64,000 nt of DNA from Phymorhynchus buccinoides. Taxonomy: Eukaryota; Mollusca; Gastropoda; Neogastropoda; Raphitomidae. Shown in pieces: positions 1 through 11,760 of this stretch. Position 1 is the first letter of the stretch; every line of letters begins with the position of its first letter. The stretch is from NCBI GenBank assembly GCA_017654935.2, contig CM065698.1, forward strand, positions 62,001-126,000, written 5' to 3'. The translations under genes and the position numbers were made by a program. The notes under the pieces are model-generated. The model did not search any database and had not been told where the DNA came from. It saw nothing but the letters and a program-made list of their open reading frames with translations.

Positions 1-273
1 TTTTGTTTGAAATTGAAAGGCATTAAACAATCCATCCATACACCGTAAATATCTTACTTCGAGTTTCATAGCGGAAGTGCCTAAAAGGAATGCCTTCGAT
101 TACTACGTTGCTGACATTGGATTTTTTTTTTACTTTCAGGGGTTACAGAATGGCCCTTCTTCTATTTATGTGCCAAAAATTAAAAGTATCACATTTTTCT
201 TGACCCCAATACCTAATTAGACTGGACTAGAAGGCCCCTGTCCACAGGTACAGTGGAAGAAAGTAAGGACTAA

Positions 274-935
274 GCGGATGGGATCCGCTAATGGTTTCCA
301 CAAGTATGTAGCGGATGGGATTCGCTAATGGTTTCAAGTATGTAGCGGATGGGATCCGCTAATGGTTTCCACAAGTATGTAGCGGATGGGATTCGCTAAT
401 GGTTTCCACAAGTATGTAGCGGATGGGGTTCGCTAATGGTTTCCACAAGTATGTAGCGGATGGGATCCGCTAATGGTTTCCACAAGTATGTAGCGGATGG
501 GATCCGCTAATGGTTTCCACAAGTATGTAGCGGATGGGATTCGCTAATGGTTTCCACAAGTATGTAGCGGATGGGATCCGCTAATGGTTTCCACAAGTAT
601 GTAGCGGATGGGATCCGCTAATGGTTTCCACAAGTATGTAGCGGATGGGATTCGCTAATGGTTTCCACAAGTATGTAGCGGATGGGATCCGCTAATGGTT
701 TCCACAAGTATGTAGCGGATGGGGTTCGCTAATGGTTTCCACAAGTATGTAGCGGATGGGATTCGCTAATGGTTTCCACAAGTATGTAGCGGATGGGATT
801 CGCTAATGGTTTCCACAAGTATGTAGCGGATGGGATCCGCTAATGGTTTCCACAAGTATGTAGCGGATGGGGTTCGCTAATGGTTTCCACAAGTATGTAG
901 CGGATGGGATTCGCTAATGGTTTCCACAAGTATGT
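274..935. repeat. 37-bp minisatellite, about 18 copies
   Basis: Each unit carries GCGGATGGGATCCGC, a short imperfect palindrome, followed by TAATGGTTTCCACAAGTATG. Units vary mainly at GATCCGC, GATTCGC or GGTTCGC, and one early unit lacks CCACA. The same array lies at 27599-28260 with a different order of variants. No coding signal. Confidence 0.95.
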
Positions 936-1006
936 GTGCACACTTTCATATTTCTTGCTTCCAGTTTTGTTGTTGTGGATCACGGATCAGTTTCCGTGGG
1001 GCATTT

Positions 1007-1837
1007 GTGAAACAGCCTTACTCTAGTTCATGTATTTATGTTGATATCTGTATGTGTGAAACAGCCTTACTCTAGTTCATGTATTTATGTTGATATTTGT
1101 ATGTGTGAAACAGCCTTACTCTAGTTCATGTATTTATGTTGATATCTGTATGTGTGAAACAGCCTTACTCTAGTTCATGTATTTATGTTGATATTTGTAT
1201 GTGTGAAACAGCCTTACTCTACTTCATGTATTTATGTTGATATCTGTATGTGTGAAACAGCCTTACTCTAGTTCATGTATTATTGATATCTGTATGTGTG
1301 AAACAGCCTTACTCTAGTTCATGTATTTATGTTGATATCTGTATGTGTGAAACAGCCTTACTCTAGTTCATGTATTTATGTTGATATCTGTATGTGTGAA
1401 ACAGCCTTACTCTAGTTCATGTATTGATTATTGATATTTGTATGTGTTCATGTATTGATTATTGATATCTGTATGTGTTCATGTATTGATTATTGATATC
1501 TGTATGTGTGAAACAGCCTTACTCTAGTTCATGTATTGATTATTAATATCTGTATGTGTTGATGTATTGATTATTGATATCTGTATGTGTTCATGTATTG
1601 ATTATTGATATCTGTATGTGTTCATGTATTGATTATTGATATCTGTATGTGTGAAACAGCCTTACTCTACTTCATGTATTTATATTGATATCTGTATGTG
1701 TGAAACAGCCTTACTCTAGTTCATGTATTGATTATTGATATCTGTATGTGTTGATGTATTGATTATTGATATCTGTATGTGTTCATGTATTGATTATTGA
1801 TATCTGTATGTGTTCATGTATTGATTATTGATATCTG
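1007..1837. repeat. Composite 49-bp / 31-bp minisatellite
   Basis: Longer units start GTGAAACAGCCTTACTCTAG and end in a GATATCTGTAT segment. Towards the 3' side these alternate with shorter units made only of TTCATGTATTGATTATTGAT plus GATATCTGTATGTG. This looks like a second-order array formed by deletion of the AACAGCCTTACTCTAG half. The partner is at 28332-29161. Confidence 0.93.
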
Positions 1838-2383
1838 GCCAGACAGAGTCTGGCACCACTAAAACAAGAGTACTGTCCCTTTAACAAGTATACTATTTTA
1901 ACCTATCTTCGCCTTGGCTTAAGGCTTTGTCAGACCAATTGACATAGGCTAGAACAACAAAAGCTGCATCAAAATGTTGTTATGTTCTGCATAAGTTATG
2001 CGGGGATTGTTTTTAGCCATGACAAGCTCCTAGCATACATAACATCATCAGTCTCCAAAATCCTCCGAAATCGGAGTGTGTCTGCTCACGTGGTCAGGGT
2101 AATCAGAAACGGTCACACATGTAATGTTCTCCATCCCTAGCTGGTGCATTTGTACCATAGCGTTCAAGTGCTTCCACTTTTCGGATGATCCCTGGAGTCT
2201 TTAATCCAGGGAACAACAACATTAACCTATCTGATTGGTTGTTGCGACATATTAAACGTAAGTCTAGCCGGGTTTGCACTGTGACATTGCTTCTTATTAT
2301 TCCATGTTTTGTGTAGATTGGTCTTTGATTGCCTTAATTGTGCTTTCACTATCTATAAAGATTTGTTTCGTTGGTGTGTGTAG
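1838..2383. other. Intron sequence, no gene seen
   Basis: This starts with a small inverted repeat (GCCAGACAGAGTCTGGC). No coding frame or RNA gene is evident. It is the least similar part of the left contig to its partner (29162-29699), with many substitutions. It ends at the E5 acceptor, GTGTGTAG. Confidence 0.6.
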
Positions 2384-2496
2384 ACTGGCCCGCGCGAGGC
2401 GAACACGACCCCCTTCGTGTGAAGGTGAAGCCAGTGGTCGATGATCGACACAGCATGAAGACTTTGTTTGACAGAGCCCAGAATGGATCCAAGAGT
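2384..2496 (+). CDS. Caspase linker exon E5 (left-contig version)
   Basis: This 113-nt exon lies between acceptor GTGTGTAG and donor GTGAGT at 2497. It enters in phase 1 and leaves in phase 0, which matches the end of CARD exon E4 and the start of p20 exon E6. It encodes a charged linker with HDPLRVKVKPVVDDRHSMK and then TLFDRAQNGSKS. I recognise no domain; it sits where initiator caspases have a variable CARD-to-p20 linker. It is identical in layout to 29700-29812. Linker identity is inferred from phase and position, not from family similarity. Confidence 0.6.
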
Positions 2497-2535
2497 GTGA
2501 GTACCGTACTGTACTGTATTGTATTGTATTGTATT

Positions 2536-2791
2536 GATGAACACGACCCCCTTCGTGTGAATGTGAAGCCAGTGGTCGATGATCGACACAGCATGAAGAC
2601 TTTGTTTGACAGAGCCCAGAATGGATCCAAGAGTTGGTGAGTACTGTACTGTACTGGTTTGTATTGTATTGTATATGTATTGATGGACACGACCCCCTTA
2701 CGACCCCCTTCGTGTGAATGTGAAGCCAGTGGTCGATGATCGACACAGCATGAAGACTTTGTTTGACAGAGCCCGGAATGGATCCAAGAGT
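2536..2791 (+). repeat. Two 3' partial copies of exon E5 with donors
   Basis: Copies at 2536-2636 and 2682-2791 repeat the E5 sequence from about HDPLRVNVKPVV to the donor but lack the acceptor; GTATTG repeat precedes them instead. The first ends AAGAGTTG before GTGAGT, so its frame ends in TGG TGA. The second has an extra ACGACCCCCTT duplication and keeps AAGAGT before GTGAGT. They are partial exon duplications embedded in the array that follows E5. Confidence 0.85.
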
Positions 2792-2797
2792 GTGAGT

Positions 2798-3982
2798 ACT
2801 GTATTAGAGTACTGTATTACATTGTGTTGTTTTGTGCTGTATTGTATTGTATTGTATTGTAATTGTATTTTATTGTACTATATTGTACTGTGCTTATGTT
2901 GTATTGTATTGTATTACATTGTATTGTGTTGTGTTGTGTTGTATTGCATTGTACTGCATTGTATTGTACTGTATTGTATTGTATTGTACTGTGTTGCACT
3001 GTATTGTACTGTACTGTACTGTGTTGTATTGTATTTTATTGTATTGTACTGTGCTATGTCGGATTGTACTGTATTTTATTGTACTGTATTGTAATGGATT
3101 CTACTGTACTGTATTCTACTGTATTTGTATTGTATTATATTATGTTGTATTGTATTGTATTGTACTGTGATATATTGTATTGTACTGTATTGTACTATAC
3201 TGTATTGTATTGTACTGTATTGTATTGTACTGTGGTGTATTGTACTGTATTGTATTGTATTGTATTGTACTGTGGTGTATTGTATTGTACTGTATTGTAT
3301 TGTATTGTGTTTTACTGTATTGTGTTGTACTGCATTGTACTGTATTGTATCGTATTTTATTTTATTGTACTGTATTGTATTGTACTGTGCTATGTTATAT
3401 TGTATTGTGCTGTATTGTATTGTACTATATTGTATTGCACTGTATTGTATTGTAATGCATTGTAATGTATTGTATTGTATTGCATTGCACTGCATTGTAT
3501 TGTCTTGTATTGTACTGTATTGTGATTATACTGGGGGGGGTTAAGGGAAGAAGAACTGTACTGTACTGTTATTGTACTGGTATTGAATGCTATATTGTCT
3601 TGTACTGTACTGTATTGTATTGTGTTGTGTTGTAGTATATTGTATTCTGTTGTATTGTATTGTGATGTATTGTATTGTATTACACAGCATTGCAGTGTAC
3701 TGATTTGTACTGTATTGTATTGTTTTGCACTGTACTGTATTGTATTGTACTGTATGGTATTGTACTGTATTGTGTTGTATGGTATTGTACTGTATTGCAT
3801 TGCATGGTATTGTATCATTGTTTGTTGTATTTGTTTTGTATTGTATTGTCTTGTATTGTGATATATTGTATTGTACTGTATTGTACTATACTGTACTGTA
3901 TACTATACTGTACTGCACTATTGGACTGCACTGTACTGTTTTTTACTCTATTATATTGTATTGTACTGTATTGTACTGTATT
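2798..3982. repeat. TGTAT/TGTAC satellite downstream of exon E5 copies
   Basis: A degenerate 5-bp to 10-bp array of TGTATTGTAC type. It starts directly in the donor context GTGAGTACTGTATTAGAG, which suggests it grew from the intron bases beside the donor. A short non-repeat stretch with a G run lies near 3530-3560. Apparent long frames rich in Tyr, Cys, Val and Leu are artefacts of the repeat. Confidence 0.95.
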
Positions 3983-4505
3983 CAGGGTTCACAGTAGTTG
4001 GGAAAGTTTGGGAAGGGTTGGGGAAAATGGACTTAATTTTCAAGGCCCATGAAAGTTTGTGAAAAATGAAAAACCAAGAGTAGTGTCTTTGAAAGTTTGT
4101 GAATTTTGAGCTACTGTCAAATCTTCATCAATCTGCCCCCCACATCGCCCAGGACCATAATTTTGAATCATTGTGTCAAGAAAAAAATTATAATTATGAA
4201 ATAGAATGAATATTTTTATGCATACGATCGGTGTGACTTACTTTCGATTTTTTACCGGAATTGACGCGAGTTGCTTCCCTTTAAAGACATCCGATCTTTA
4301 CGCGTAGCACACAATTGCCGGGCAAATGTGTCTTCAGTGAGCTTTGGCTCGAAAATTCTGCATATAAAGTATGGCTGTGAAATGATGCAACCAACAAGCG
4401 CTCAGAATATTGTGCCGCTTTCCGAAAAACCTTCAATTAGGGAAAACCTTAAAGTTGGCTTTCAAAGTTTGGGAAAATTAGGATGCTGTTTGGCTATGAA
4501 CCCTG
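3983..4505. mobile_element. MITE-like element with CAGGGTTCA ends
   Basis: A 523-bp block interrupts the TGTAY satellite. It begins CAGGGTTCACAG and ends CTATGAACCCTG, giving terminal inverted repeats of about 9-12 bp. Internal subterminal motifs (GGGAAAGTTTGGGAA near the left, GTTTGGGAAAATTAGG near the right) are direct. No transposase frame is present. The target-site duplication cannot be read because both flanks are the same repeat. CAGGG ends are compatible with hAT-type elements, but the family is not certain. The partner is at 31242-31765. Confidence 0.65.
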
Positions 4506-4990
4506 TGTACTGTATTGTACTGTATTGTACTATACTGTGCTAGTTTGTATTGTATTGTGCCTATATTGTATTGTACTGTATTGTACTGTACTGTACTGTA
4601 CTGTACTGTACTGTATTGTATTGTACTGTATTGGACTGTACTGTATTGTATTGTGCTATATTGTATTAGTACTGTATTGTACTGTACTGTACTGTACTGT
4701 ATTGTACTGTATTGTACTGTTGTACTGTATTGTACTGTATTGTACTGTATTATACTGTACTGTATTGTACGGTACTGTACTGTATTGTATTGTACTTTGC
4801 TGTATTGTACTGTATTGTACTGTACTGTACTGTACTGTACTGTGCTGTATTGTAATGTACTGTACTGTATTGTATTGTACTGTATTGTACTGTACTGTAT
4901 TGTATTGTACTGTGCTGTATTGTACTGTACTGTACTGTACTGTACTGTACTGTATTGTATTGGACTGTTCTATATGGTACTGTGCTATAT
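4506..4990. repeat. TGTAY satellite, continued
   Basis: The same TGTACTGTAT-type array resumes right after the MITE-like element and runs to exon fragment D, so the element is an insertion into a pre-existing array. Confidence 0.93.
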
Positions 4991-5051
4991 TGATGATGAC
5001 CACTACATGAAGAAGACCTTGTTTGACAGAGCCCTGAATGGATCCAAAAGT
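4991..5051 (+). pseudogene. Exon fragment D, diverged copy of E5 3' end
   Basis: This encodes DDDHYMKKTLFDRALNGSKS followed by donor GTGAGT, clearly homologous to the end of E5 (DDRHSMKTLFDRA.NGSKS). No acceptor AG precedes it; satellite sequence does. It is an older partial exon duplication with an intact donor. The partner is at 32246-32306. Confidence 0.75.
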
Positions 5052-5146
5052 GTGAGTACTGTATTACATTATGTTGTGTTGTACTGTATTGTGTGGTACT
5101 GTATTGTACAACTTGGAAGTGTAGTGACCTAACTCCAATCGGATAC

Positions 5147-7721
5147 GCTCTACGCTCCATCCCCCGCCCTCCCCACCCCTCCAGAAAGTTCGCTCGCGGT
5201 GGTGGCATCGCATTTCTACACAAGGACTCTCTCTCCTCTTTCTCAACTGTTAGGACTGTGTTTCCCTTCACTTATTCTTTGTTTGAACTTGCTCAACTCT
5301 CCCTCAACCTACAGCACGCCTTTGTCAACTTCGTCTGTGTTTATCGTCCACCTCCCAGTAAAAGAAACATGTTGAAAGACAGTACATTCCTCGACGAACT
5401 GCCTTCTTTCTTAGAGTATTGTTCTTCCTTGTTTGGTAAAGTGATCATTGCTGGTGACTTTGATATCCACTATGAAAATGTCACGGACAATAACACCACC
5501 ATGAAATTTAGAGATATTGTAAGCATGTATAATTTTATTCAATCTGTCATCGAACCTACTCATGTGCATGGTCACATTCTTGATCTTGTCTTGTACCCAT
5601 GCTGTGATAATTTTGTCTTGTTTACAAATGTGTGTCACGATCTTACGTCCGATCATGTGTCTGTGTTGTGCAAAGTAAGTCTCCCCAAACCTGTCCGTCG
5701 CCGCACAACAAAATTCATCCGCTCTTTTCATAAGATTGACAAGACTAATTTGAAAGATGATTTAGAAACTGTCATAACACCTGACATGTCTGTCAGGATG
5801 GAGAGAGCCACACCTTGGTACAATTCAGTTGCTCCCCAACTCACAGAGTTCAAACGCGAGGGCCGCAGAGCAAAAAGGTGCTGGCTCTCCTCTGGTCTGA
5901 CTGTTCACAAACAGATCTACAACTCAATCAAGCGGACAATAATATTGCCGACTTAGTACAAAGGGCTAAGTCTCAGTTTTTCTCCTCTAAAATTTCCGCT
6001 AGCAACATTTGCAAAGAACTCTACCGAAACATGAATCAAATCCTAGGCAAAACACAAGCTGCTGTATTCCCTTCAAATATAGCACCTAAAAAACTCCCTG
6101 ACGCCTTTCTTAACTTTTTCCGAGACAAAATAGTAGCCATTCGAAATGCTTTTCCTTCTTCTCAGCATCTAGACGTGTCCCCAGCCTACTCTGGTCCAAC
6201 TTTGTCCGCCTTTAAACCAGTCACAACATAGTTCGTGAAAGAGATTCTAAAAAAACTGCCAAAAAATCTTGTGAACTTGACCCTTTCCCTACATCCCTCC
6301 TCTATGAAAACATTGATACCTTGTTACCAGTCATAACAAATATTTTCAACCGTTCTTTGTCAAGCGGTACAGTCCCTGATGATTTTAAAGACGCAATTGT
6401 GAAACCCCTCTTGAAAAAATCTACTCTGAATCCAGATGAATTAAAAAAACTATCGGCCAATCTCTAACCTTCCCTTCTTGTCAAAAATCTTAGAGAAAGT
6501 AGTTCTTCATCAGCTATCTCAGCACCTTGTTACGAACAATCTTCTCAGTCCCCATCAATCTGCTTACCGTGCTGGACACAGTACTGAAACAGCTCTTATT
6601 AGTATCTTAAATAACATTCTGACTTCCCTTGACGACGACAAAATATCTGTTCTCCTTCTTCTTGATTTATCAGCAGCATTTGACACGATAGACCATGACA
6701 TTCTACTGACACGCTTGACAACTGACTTTGGCATTTGCGGCACCGTACTAAATTGGTTTAAATCATATCTCTCCAATAGAAAGCAATTTGTTCTCATTGA
6801 AAATGTGCAGTCATCTAAAATGTTTCTTGACTTTGGCGTTCCTCAGGGATCAGTACTTGGGCCTATACTTTTTATCATGTACATAACACCATTGTCCAAG
6901 ATAATTAATAGACATTCTGTTCAGCACGAAATTTTCGCCGACGACACCCAGCTCGAACATTCTGACATACATGGAAACTACCACCAACTTGTCCAAACAC
7001 TTGAAGACTGTGTTTCTGACATCAAACATTGGATGTTAACCAACAAACTTAAGTTAAATGATGATAAAACAGAGGCTATCCAGTTTGCTCGACAAAATCA
7101 TGCTCAAAATCTCCCACCCTCTATAGAGCTTTGTTCCACCGAAATTACGTTTATGTCGTGCGTTCGTGATCTCGGCCTTCATATTGACTCTGAGCTATCT
7201 TTGAAACAACACATTACCAAAATCTGTCAAGCCTGCTTTCTTGAAATCCATCGCATTAGTTCAATTAGACCCTTCCTGACTGAAGATGCCACAAAGACAC
7301 TTGTCACTTCCTGTATTCTGTCTAGATTAGATTATTGCAATGCCCTCCTCCTAGGCCTTCCTACAACCTCTCTCCAACCTCTCCAACCTCTTCAACGTGT
7401 TCAAAATTCTGCCGCGCGCCTTGTATTCAGAGTACCAAAACGGCACCATACATCAGATCTTTTAATGAAACTACACTGGCTCAAAATCGAATACTGAATC
7501 AAATACAAATCTGCCTGCCTCTGCTACAAAATCGTTACAAAAAGACGCACCAGCCTATCTTTGCAAACTTTTCCAGATCTACGTTCCTGCCCGTAGCCTT
7601 CGTTCTTCCTCTGATGACCGTATTTTTCAAATTCCCTCTTACCATCGGAAACAACACGGCTCCAGAGCATTTTCCGTTTCAGCTGCTACACTCTGGAACT
7701 CACTCCCTTTCAGCTTTGTAA
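5147..7721 (+). pseudogene. LINE endonuclease-reverse transcriptase, broken
   Basis: The endonuclease part shows GGGIAFLHKDS, IIAGDFDIHY, HILDLVLYP and TSDHVSVLCKV. DFDIH replaces the DFN expected in active APE nucleases; the partner copy keeps DFNIH. The reverse transcriptase part (about 6478-7497) has LLLDLSAAFDTIDHD, GVPQGSVLGPILF and FADDTQLE, so the three catalytic aspartates are present. The frame is broken near 5940, 6230, 6465 and 7490, and the start of the endonuclease is missing. The protein nicks DNA and primes reverse transcription when intact; this copy cannot do so. CR1/L2 assignment is by motif appearance only. Confidence 0.85.
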
Positions 7722-7829
7722 CGTTTAAGTCTGCTCTGAAAACACCACTACTTCAAACTGCAGCTGCAGAGTACATAAAACTTAGAAATATTGCCAACTC
7801 TATTTGTACATCTTGTTATGTGTATGTGT

Positions 7830-8220
7830 GTCATCACGTGTTCTGTGTGTGTGTGTGTGTGTGTGCGTGCTCGCCGTGTGTGTGTGTGTCTGTGTGTGTA
7901 TGTTGTGCGTGTGTGTGCGCGCACGTGTGTGTGTGTGGTGTATGTGTGCGTGCGCATGTTTGTGTTGTGTGTGCGCGTGTGATGCGTTCATGTAGGCCCC
8001 TATATGAGTGTATGTATGCATGTGTGTGTGTGTGTGTGTGCGTGCGCGTGCATGCGTGTGTATGTGTGTGCTTGTGCTGTGTGTGTGTGTGTTTTTTTTG
8101 TGTGTATGTTGTTGTGAATATTATGTTGTTATTTATGCTTGTGAATTGTGTGACAATGCATACGTGTATTAGGCCTAGTAGTAGTAGTAGTAATAGTAGT
8201 AGTAGTAGTAGCAGTAGTAG
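7830..8220. repeat. TG and AGT microsatellites in LINE 3' region
   Basis: A TG/CG-rich run (7845-8095, with ATG and CG interruptions) is followed by an AGT trinucleotide run (8175-8220). Both also occur in the partner LINE, so they are part of, or old expansions within, the element's 3' region. Confidence 0.9.
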
Positions 8221-8431
8221 TCACAGCAGTTGTTGTTGCTGATTGATATGTGTATTGTTTTGTCTGCTGATGTTATTGGATTTTTGTTTCATGTTTTTAT
8301 TCCATTTCAATTTTGTGTAAAGCGCCCTGTAGCCTACATAGTAGGATGGGCGCTATATAAATTTTCCTCATTATTATTATTGTATTGTACTGTATTGTAT
8401 TGTAATGTATTGTATTGTACTGTATTGTATT

Positions 8432-8482
8432 GTGGAGACGGCAACTGTTACATGAAGGCCATGTTGACAGAGTACTCAGAGG
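8432..8482 (+). pseudogene. Exon-like fragment E (GDGNCYMKAMLTEYSEG)
   Basis: Directly after a TGTAT run lies a short open segment reading GDGNCYMKAMLTEYSEG. A possible donor GTAAAA follows at 8483. Its GAC..CAACTGTTACATGAAG part resembles fragment D (GACCACTACATGAAG), so it may be another copy of the E5 tail or an old exon. No acceptor is visible, and its end phase does not fit E6, so I treat it as a non-functional remnant. The partner is at 35686-35736. Confidence 0.4.
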
Positions 8483-9463
8483 GTAAAATATTCTTCATTA
8501 CGTTGAGAGTCATTGACTTTTCTTTGTTGCCTTCATTCAAAATTAGGCATCAGAATGGTCCGCGCGGTTTTGGTAGCCACTCGTGCTGCGGTTTTGGCAC
8601 TGCCGGCCGCGGTTTGTACTTCATGAGGCAGCACAATCTTATTCTCAAATGGTATTCCTAATCGGTTTGTTTTCATACTGCGCCTTCGGAAACGAAAAAT
8701 CGCGGCCATGTTGGGTTTTTTCTTCCGAGTTTAGAGCTTGCTAGACTTTTACTCTCACTGTTTCAGAGCGGTGTTTTTTTATGACAGTAATTGTGATTTA
8801 GGTTTTAAATGAATCGATTTAGAGGATATGATTGCGTGTGTTTAGTTTCACTTTAACGTTGCAATTTTCTCAGAAACTAGACCTACAAACGATGGCATAA
8901 CCAAACTTTGCAGACTTTCCAGTGACTGCTTTTTATTAATTATAAAAAGCACTGATTCAGTGCAAACTGGTCCTCTTTGTCAAAAACTTTCAAGTAGAAC
9001 TTTTTTAACTTTTGTAATTTTCTGAAAAACTAAAAATGGTAGCACAAGTAAACTTTGCATGATATTATAAATACCATCAAGACCTTTCCAGTGTGTTTTT
9101 AGGAACTAGAAAGCATTGATGCAGTGCAACCAGTGCTCTTTATAAAAAAAACAAAAAACAAATTTAACATTGTAAATTTCTCAGAAAATACATATGGCAG
9201 CACAACCAAAATTTGCATGATGATAATATCAAAAACATAATTTGCAATGACTGCTTGTATGAACTAGAAAGCACTAATACAGTGCAAAAATGTATGTTTT
9301 TGTGATGTAAAAATGTTTAATTTTAAGAGCTTTTGCCTTTTTAAAATTTCAGATTTTTATGAGGGCAGAGACTGATTTGGGGGTGCATGTTACTGGGGTT
9401 CTGCCCCCCCCCCCCTCTCCCCCTCCCCCTCCATCATCCATGCCATAGTTTTAGCTTATTACC
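8483..9463. repeat. Intron with three diverged copies of a ~145-bp unit
   Basis: Between about 8860 and 9300, three diverged segments share a TTTCTCAGAAA-like motif, a CAAACTTTGCA-type motif, a GAACTAGAAAGCA-type motif and a CAGTGCAA end. This indicates an ancient tandem repeat. The rest is AT-rich intron ending in a C-rich run (9400-9432). No gene seen. Confidence 0.6.
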
Positions 9464-10605
9464 CCAGGAGAGGCCTTCATAAGTTGATTGCACCCTTTTG
9501 ATTCACATTATTGTCAGCTAGTCCAGGAGAGGCCTTCATAAGTTGATTGCACCCTTTTCATTCACATTATTGTCAGCTAGTCCAGGAGAGGCCTTCATAA
9601 GTTGATTGCACCCTTTTCATTCACATTATTGTCAGCTAGTCCAGGAGAGGCCTTCATAAGTTGATTGCACCCTTTTCATTCACATTATTGTCAGCTAGTC
9701 CAGGAGAGGCCTTCATAAGTTGATTGCACCCTTTTCATTCACATTATTGTCAGCTAGTCCAGGAGAGGTGTCAGCTAGTCCAGGAGAGGCCTTCATAAGT
9801 TGACTGCACCCTTTTCATTCACATTATTGTCAGCTAGTCCAGGAGAGGCCTTCATAAGTTGATTGCACCCTTTTGATTCACATTATTGTCAGCTAGTCCA
9901 GGAGAGGCCTTCATAAGTTGATTGCACCCTTTTGATTCACATTATTGTCAGCTAGTCCAGGAGAGGCCTTCATAAGTTGACTGCACCCTTTTCATTCACA
10001 TTATTGTCAGCTAGTCCAGGAGAGGCCTTCATAAGTTGACTGCACCCTTTTCATTCACATTATTGTCAGCTAGTCCAGGAGAGGCCTTCATAAGTTGACT
10101 GCACCCTTTTCATTCACATTATTGTCAGCTAGTCCAGGAGAGGCCTTCATAAGTTGACTGCACCCTTTTCATTCACATTATTGTCAGCTAGTCCAGGAGA
10201 GGCCTTCATAAGTTGATTGCACCCTTTTCATTCACATTATTGTCAGCTAGTCCAGGAGAGGCCTTCATAAGTTGATTGCACCCTTTTGATTCACATTATT
10301 GTCAGCTAGTCCAGGAGAGGCCTTCATAAGTTGACTGCACCCTTTTCATTCACATTATTGTCAGCTAGTCCAGGAGAGGCCTTCATAAGTTGATTGCACC
10401 CTTTTGATTCACATTATTGTCAGCTAGTCCAGGAGAGGCCTTCATAAGTTGACTGCACCCTTTTCATTCACATTATTGTCAGCTAGTCCAGGAGAGGCCT
10501 TCATAAGTTGATTGCACCCTTTTGATTCACATTATTGTCAGCTAGTCCAGGAGAGGCCTTCATAAGTTGATTGCACCCTTTTGATTCACATTATTGTCAG
10601 CTAGT
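9464..10605. repeat. 59-bp minisatellite, about 19 copies
   Basis: Units begin CCAGGAGAGGCCTTCATAAG and end CACATTATTGTCAGCTAGT. They vary at GATTGC/GACTGC and TTGATTC/TTCATTC. One unit is truncated near 9763-9780. The partner array (36709-38065) has 23 units, a copy-number difference between the two versions. Confidence 0.96.
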
Positions 10606-10925
10606 CCAACCAACCAATAGGAACCCCCTCTTCCATAACTTACTGACCCCCATGGAACACAGTGGAAGATGCAACATTTTGTTTTTAACCCATTAATATA
10701 CATGTGTAAATGCTTCCAGGAAAAGCCTTTAAATACACTTAAATTTCATATTTTTCTTCAGCTTCAGGGGGGCAACACCCCAATGGGGCGTTGCCCCTGT
10801 ACCCCACCAGGGCCTGGGCGTAAGTGTGTAAGTGTATGACTGCCACAAACCATACAGTGATTCATTTCTTTACAGATGATGACAAATGCCATTTCATTAT
10901 TGAAGTGACATTTTTTTATGTGTAG
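10606..10925. other. Intron sequence before p20 exon, no gene seen
   Basis: It includes a GC-rich palindromic stretch around 10768-10812 (GGGGCAACACCCC, then GGGGCGTTGCCCC). It ends with the acceptor tract TTTTTTTATGTGTAG. Confidence 0.6.
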
Positions 10926-11114
10926 GTGTACGACAACCACAAGCCAAGCCGCGGCATGTTCCTGCTGATCAACAATGAGAACTTCAAGGAAGCACGGGCC
11001 AACGGCCTGGATCTGGCTGACAGGGAGGGCACAGGGAAAGACCTCATCGCCCTGGAGAGTCTGTTCAACCAGCTGCACTTCAGGGTGGAGGTCAAGTCAA
11101 ACGTCACAGCGCAG
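10926..11114 (+). CDS. Caspase p20 first exon E6 (left-contig version)
   Basis: A 189-nt exon, phase 0 to phase 0, flanked by acceptor TGTGTAG and donor GTATAA. It encodes the start of the caspase large subunit: VYDNHKPSRGMFLLINNENF, then DREGTGKDLIALESLF, then FRVEVKSNVTAQ. The Arg of DREGT corresponds to the conserved Arg that binds the P1 aspartate in caspases (R.GT.D motif). It is identical in translation to 38380-38568. In this contig it lies upstream of a gap, so its catalytic partner exon is not seen on the same contig. Confidence 0.88.
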
Positions 11115-11760
11115 GTATAAATAATTATAATGATATTTACAGTAGTTTAGGCACATCATCGCCCTGCAGAGTCTGTTCAACCAGCTACACTTCAGGGTGG
11201 AGGTCAAGTCCAATATTACAGCGCAGGTATGAATAATTATATTTGCAGTGGTTTAGGCACATCATCGCCTTGCAGACTCTTTTCACCCAACTGCACTTCA
11301 GGGTGGAGGTCAAGTCAAACGTCACAGCGCAGGTATAAATAATTATAATGATATTTACAGTAGTTTAGGCACATCATCCGCCCTGCAGTCTGTTCACCCA
11401 GCTACACTTCAGGGTGGAGGTCAAGTCCAATATTACAGCGCATGTATGAATAATTATAATGATATTTGCAGTGGTTTAGGCACATCATCGCCTTGCAGAC
11501 TCTTTTCACCCAACTGCACTTCAGGGTGGAGGTCAAGTCAGACATCGCAGCGCAGGTATAAATAATTATAATGATATTTACAGTAGTTTAGGCAAGGATG
11601 TTATGGCCTTGCAGACTCTGTTCAACCAGCTGCACTTCAGGGTGGAGGTCAAGTCCAATATTACAGCGCATGTATGAATAATTAATAATGATATTTGCAG
11701 TAGTTAGGCAAGGAATGCGTTGCCCTGCATAGTCTGTTTAAATCATTGCACATAATTTTC
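11115..11760 (+). repeat. About six partial copies of exon E6 3' half
   Basis: A ~113-bp unit repeats the last third of E6 (SLFNQLHFRVEVKSN.TAQ) together with its donor (GTATAA or GTATGA) and intron bases ATAATTATAATGATATTTRCAG. In most copies the exon's CTGGAG has become CTGCAG, creating a possible acceptor. The first copy could then splice as a 57-nt, phase 0-0 exon (11170-11226). Later copies have GCGCATGTATG, a lost donor context, or shifted frames. The last one near 11730 is truncated. Confidence 0.85.

Larger units (their letters stand above)
5108..8381 (+). mobile_element. 5'-truncated CR1/L2-like non-LTR retrotransposon
   Basis: A LINE is inserted in the TGTAY satellite. It starts inside an APE-type endonuclease and is followed by a reverse transcriptase. 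The 3' untranslated part contains TG and AGT microsatellites. The tail has the GTAAAGCGCCCTGTAG and GGGCGCTATATAAA blocks followed by TTATTATTATT, typical of L2-related LINE ends. The same insertion, with the same flanks, is at 32365-35634, so it predates the split of the two versions. It lies in the intron between E5 and E6, in the same direction as the gene. Confidence 0.85.

Noticed and set aside
2817..5010. Many Tyr/Cys/Val-rich or Gln/Asn/Thr/Tyr-rich short frames
   Set aside because: Compositional artefacts of the TGTAY satellite on the two strands.
7791..8242. Cys/Val-rich frames near the LINE end
   Set aside because: TG and AGT microsatellites.
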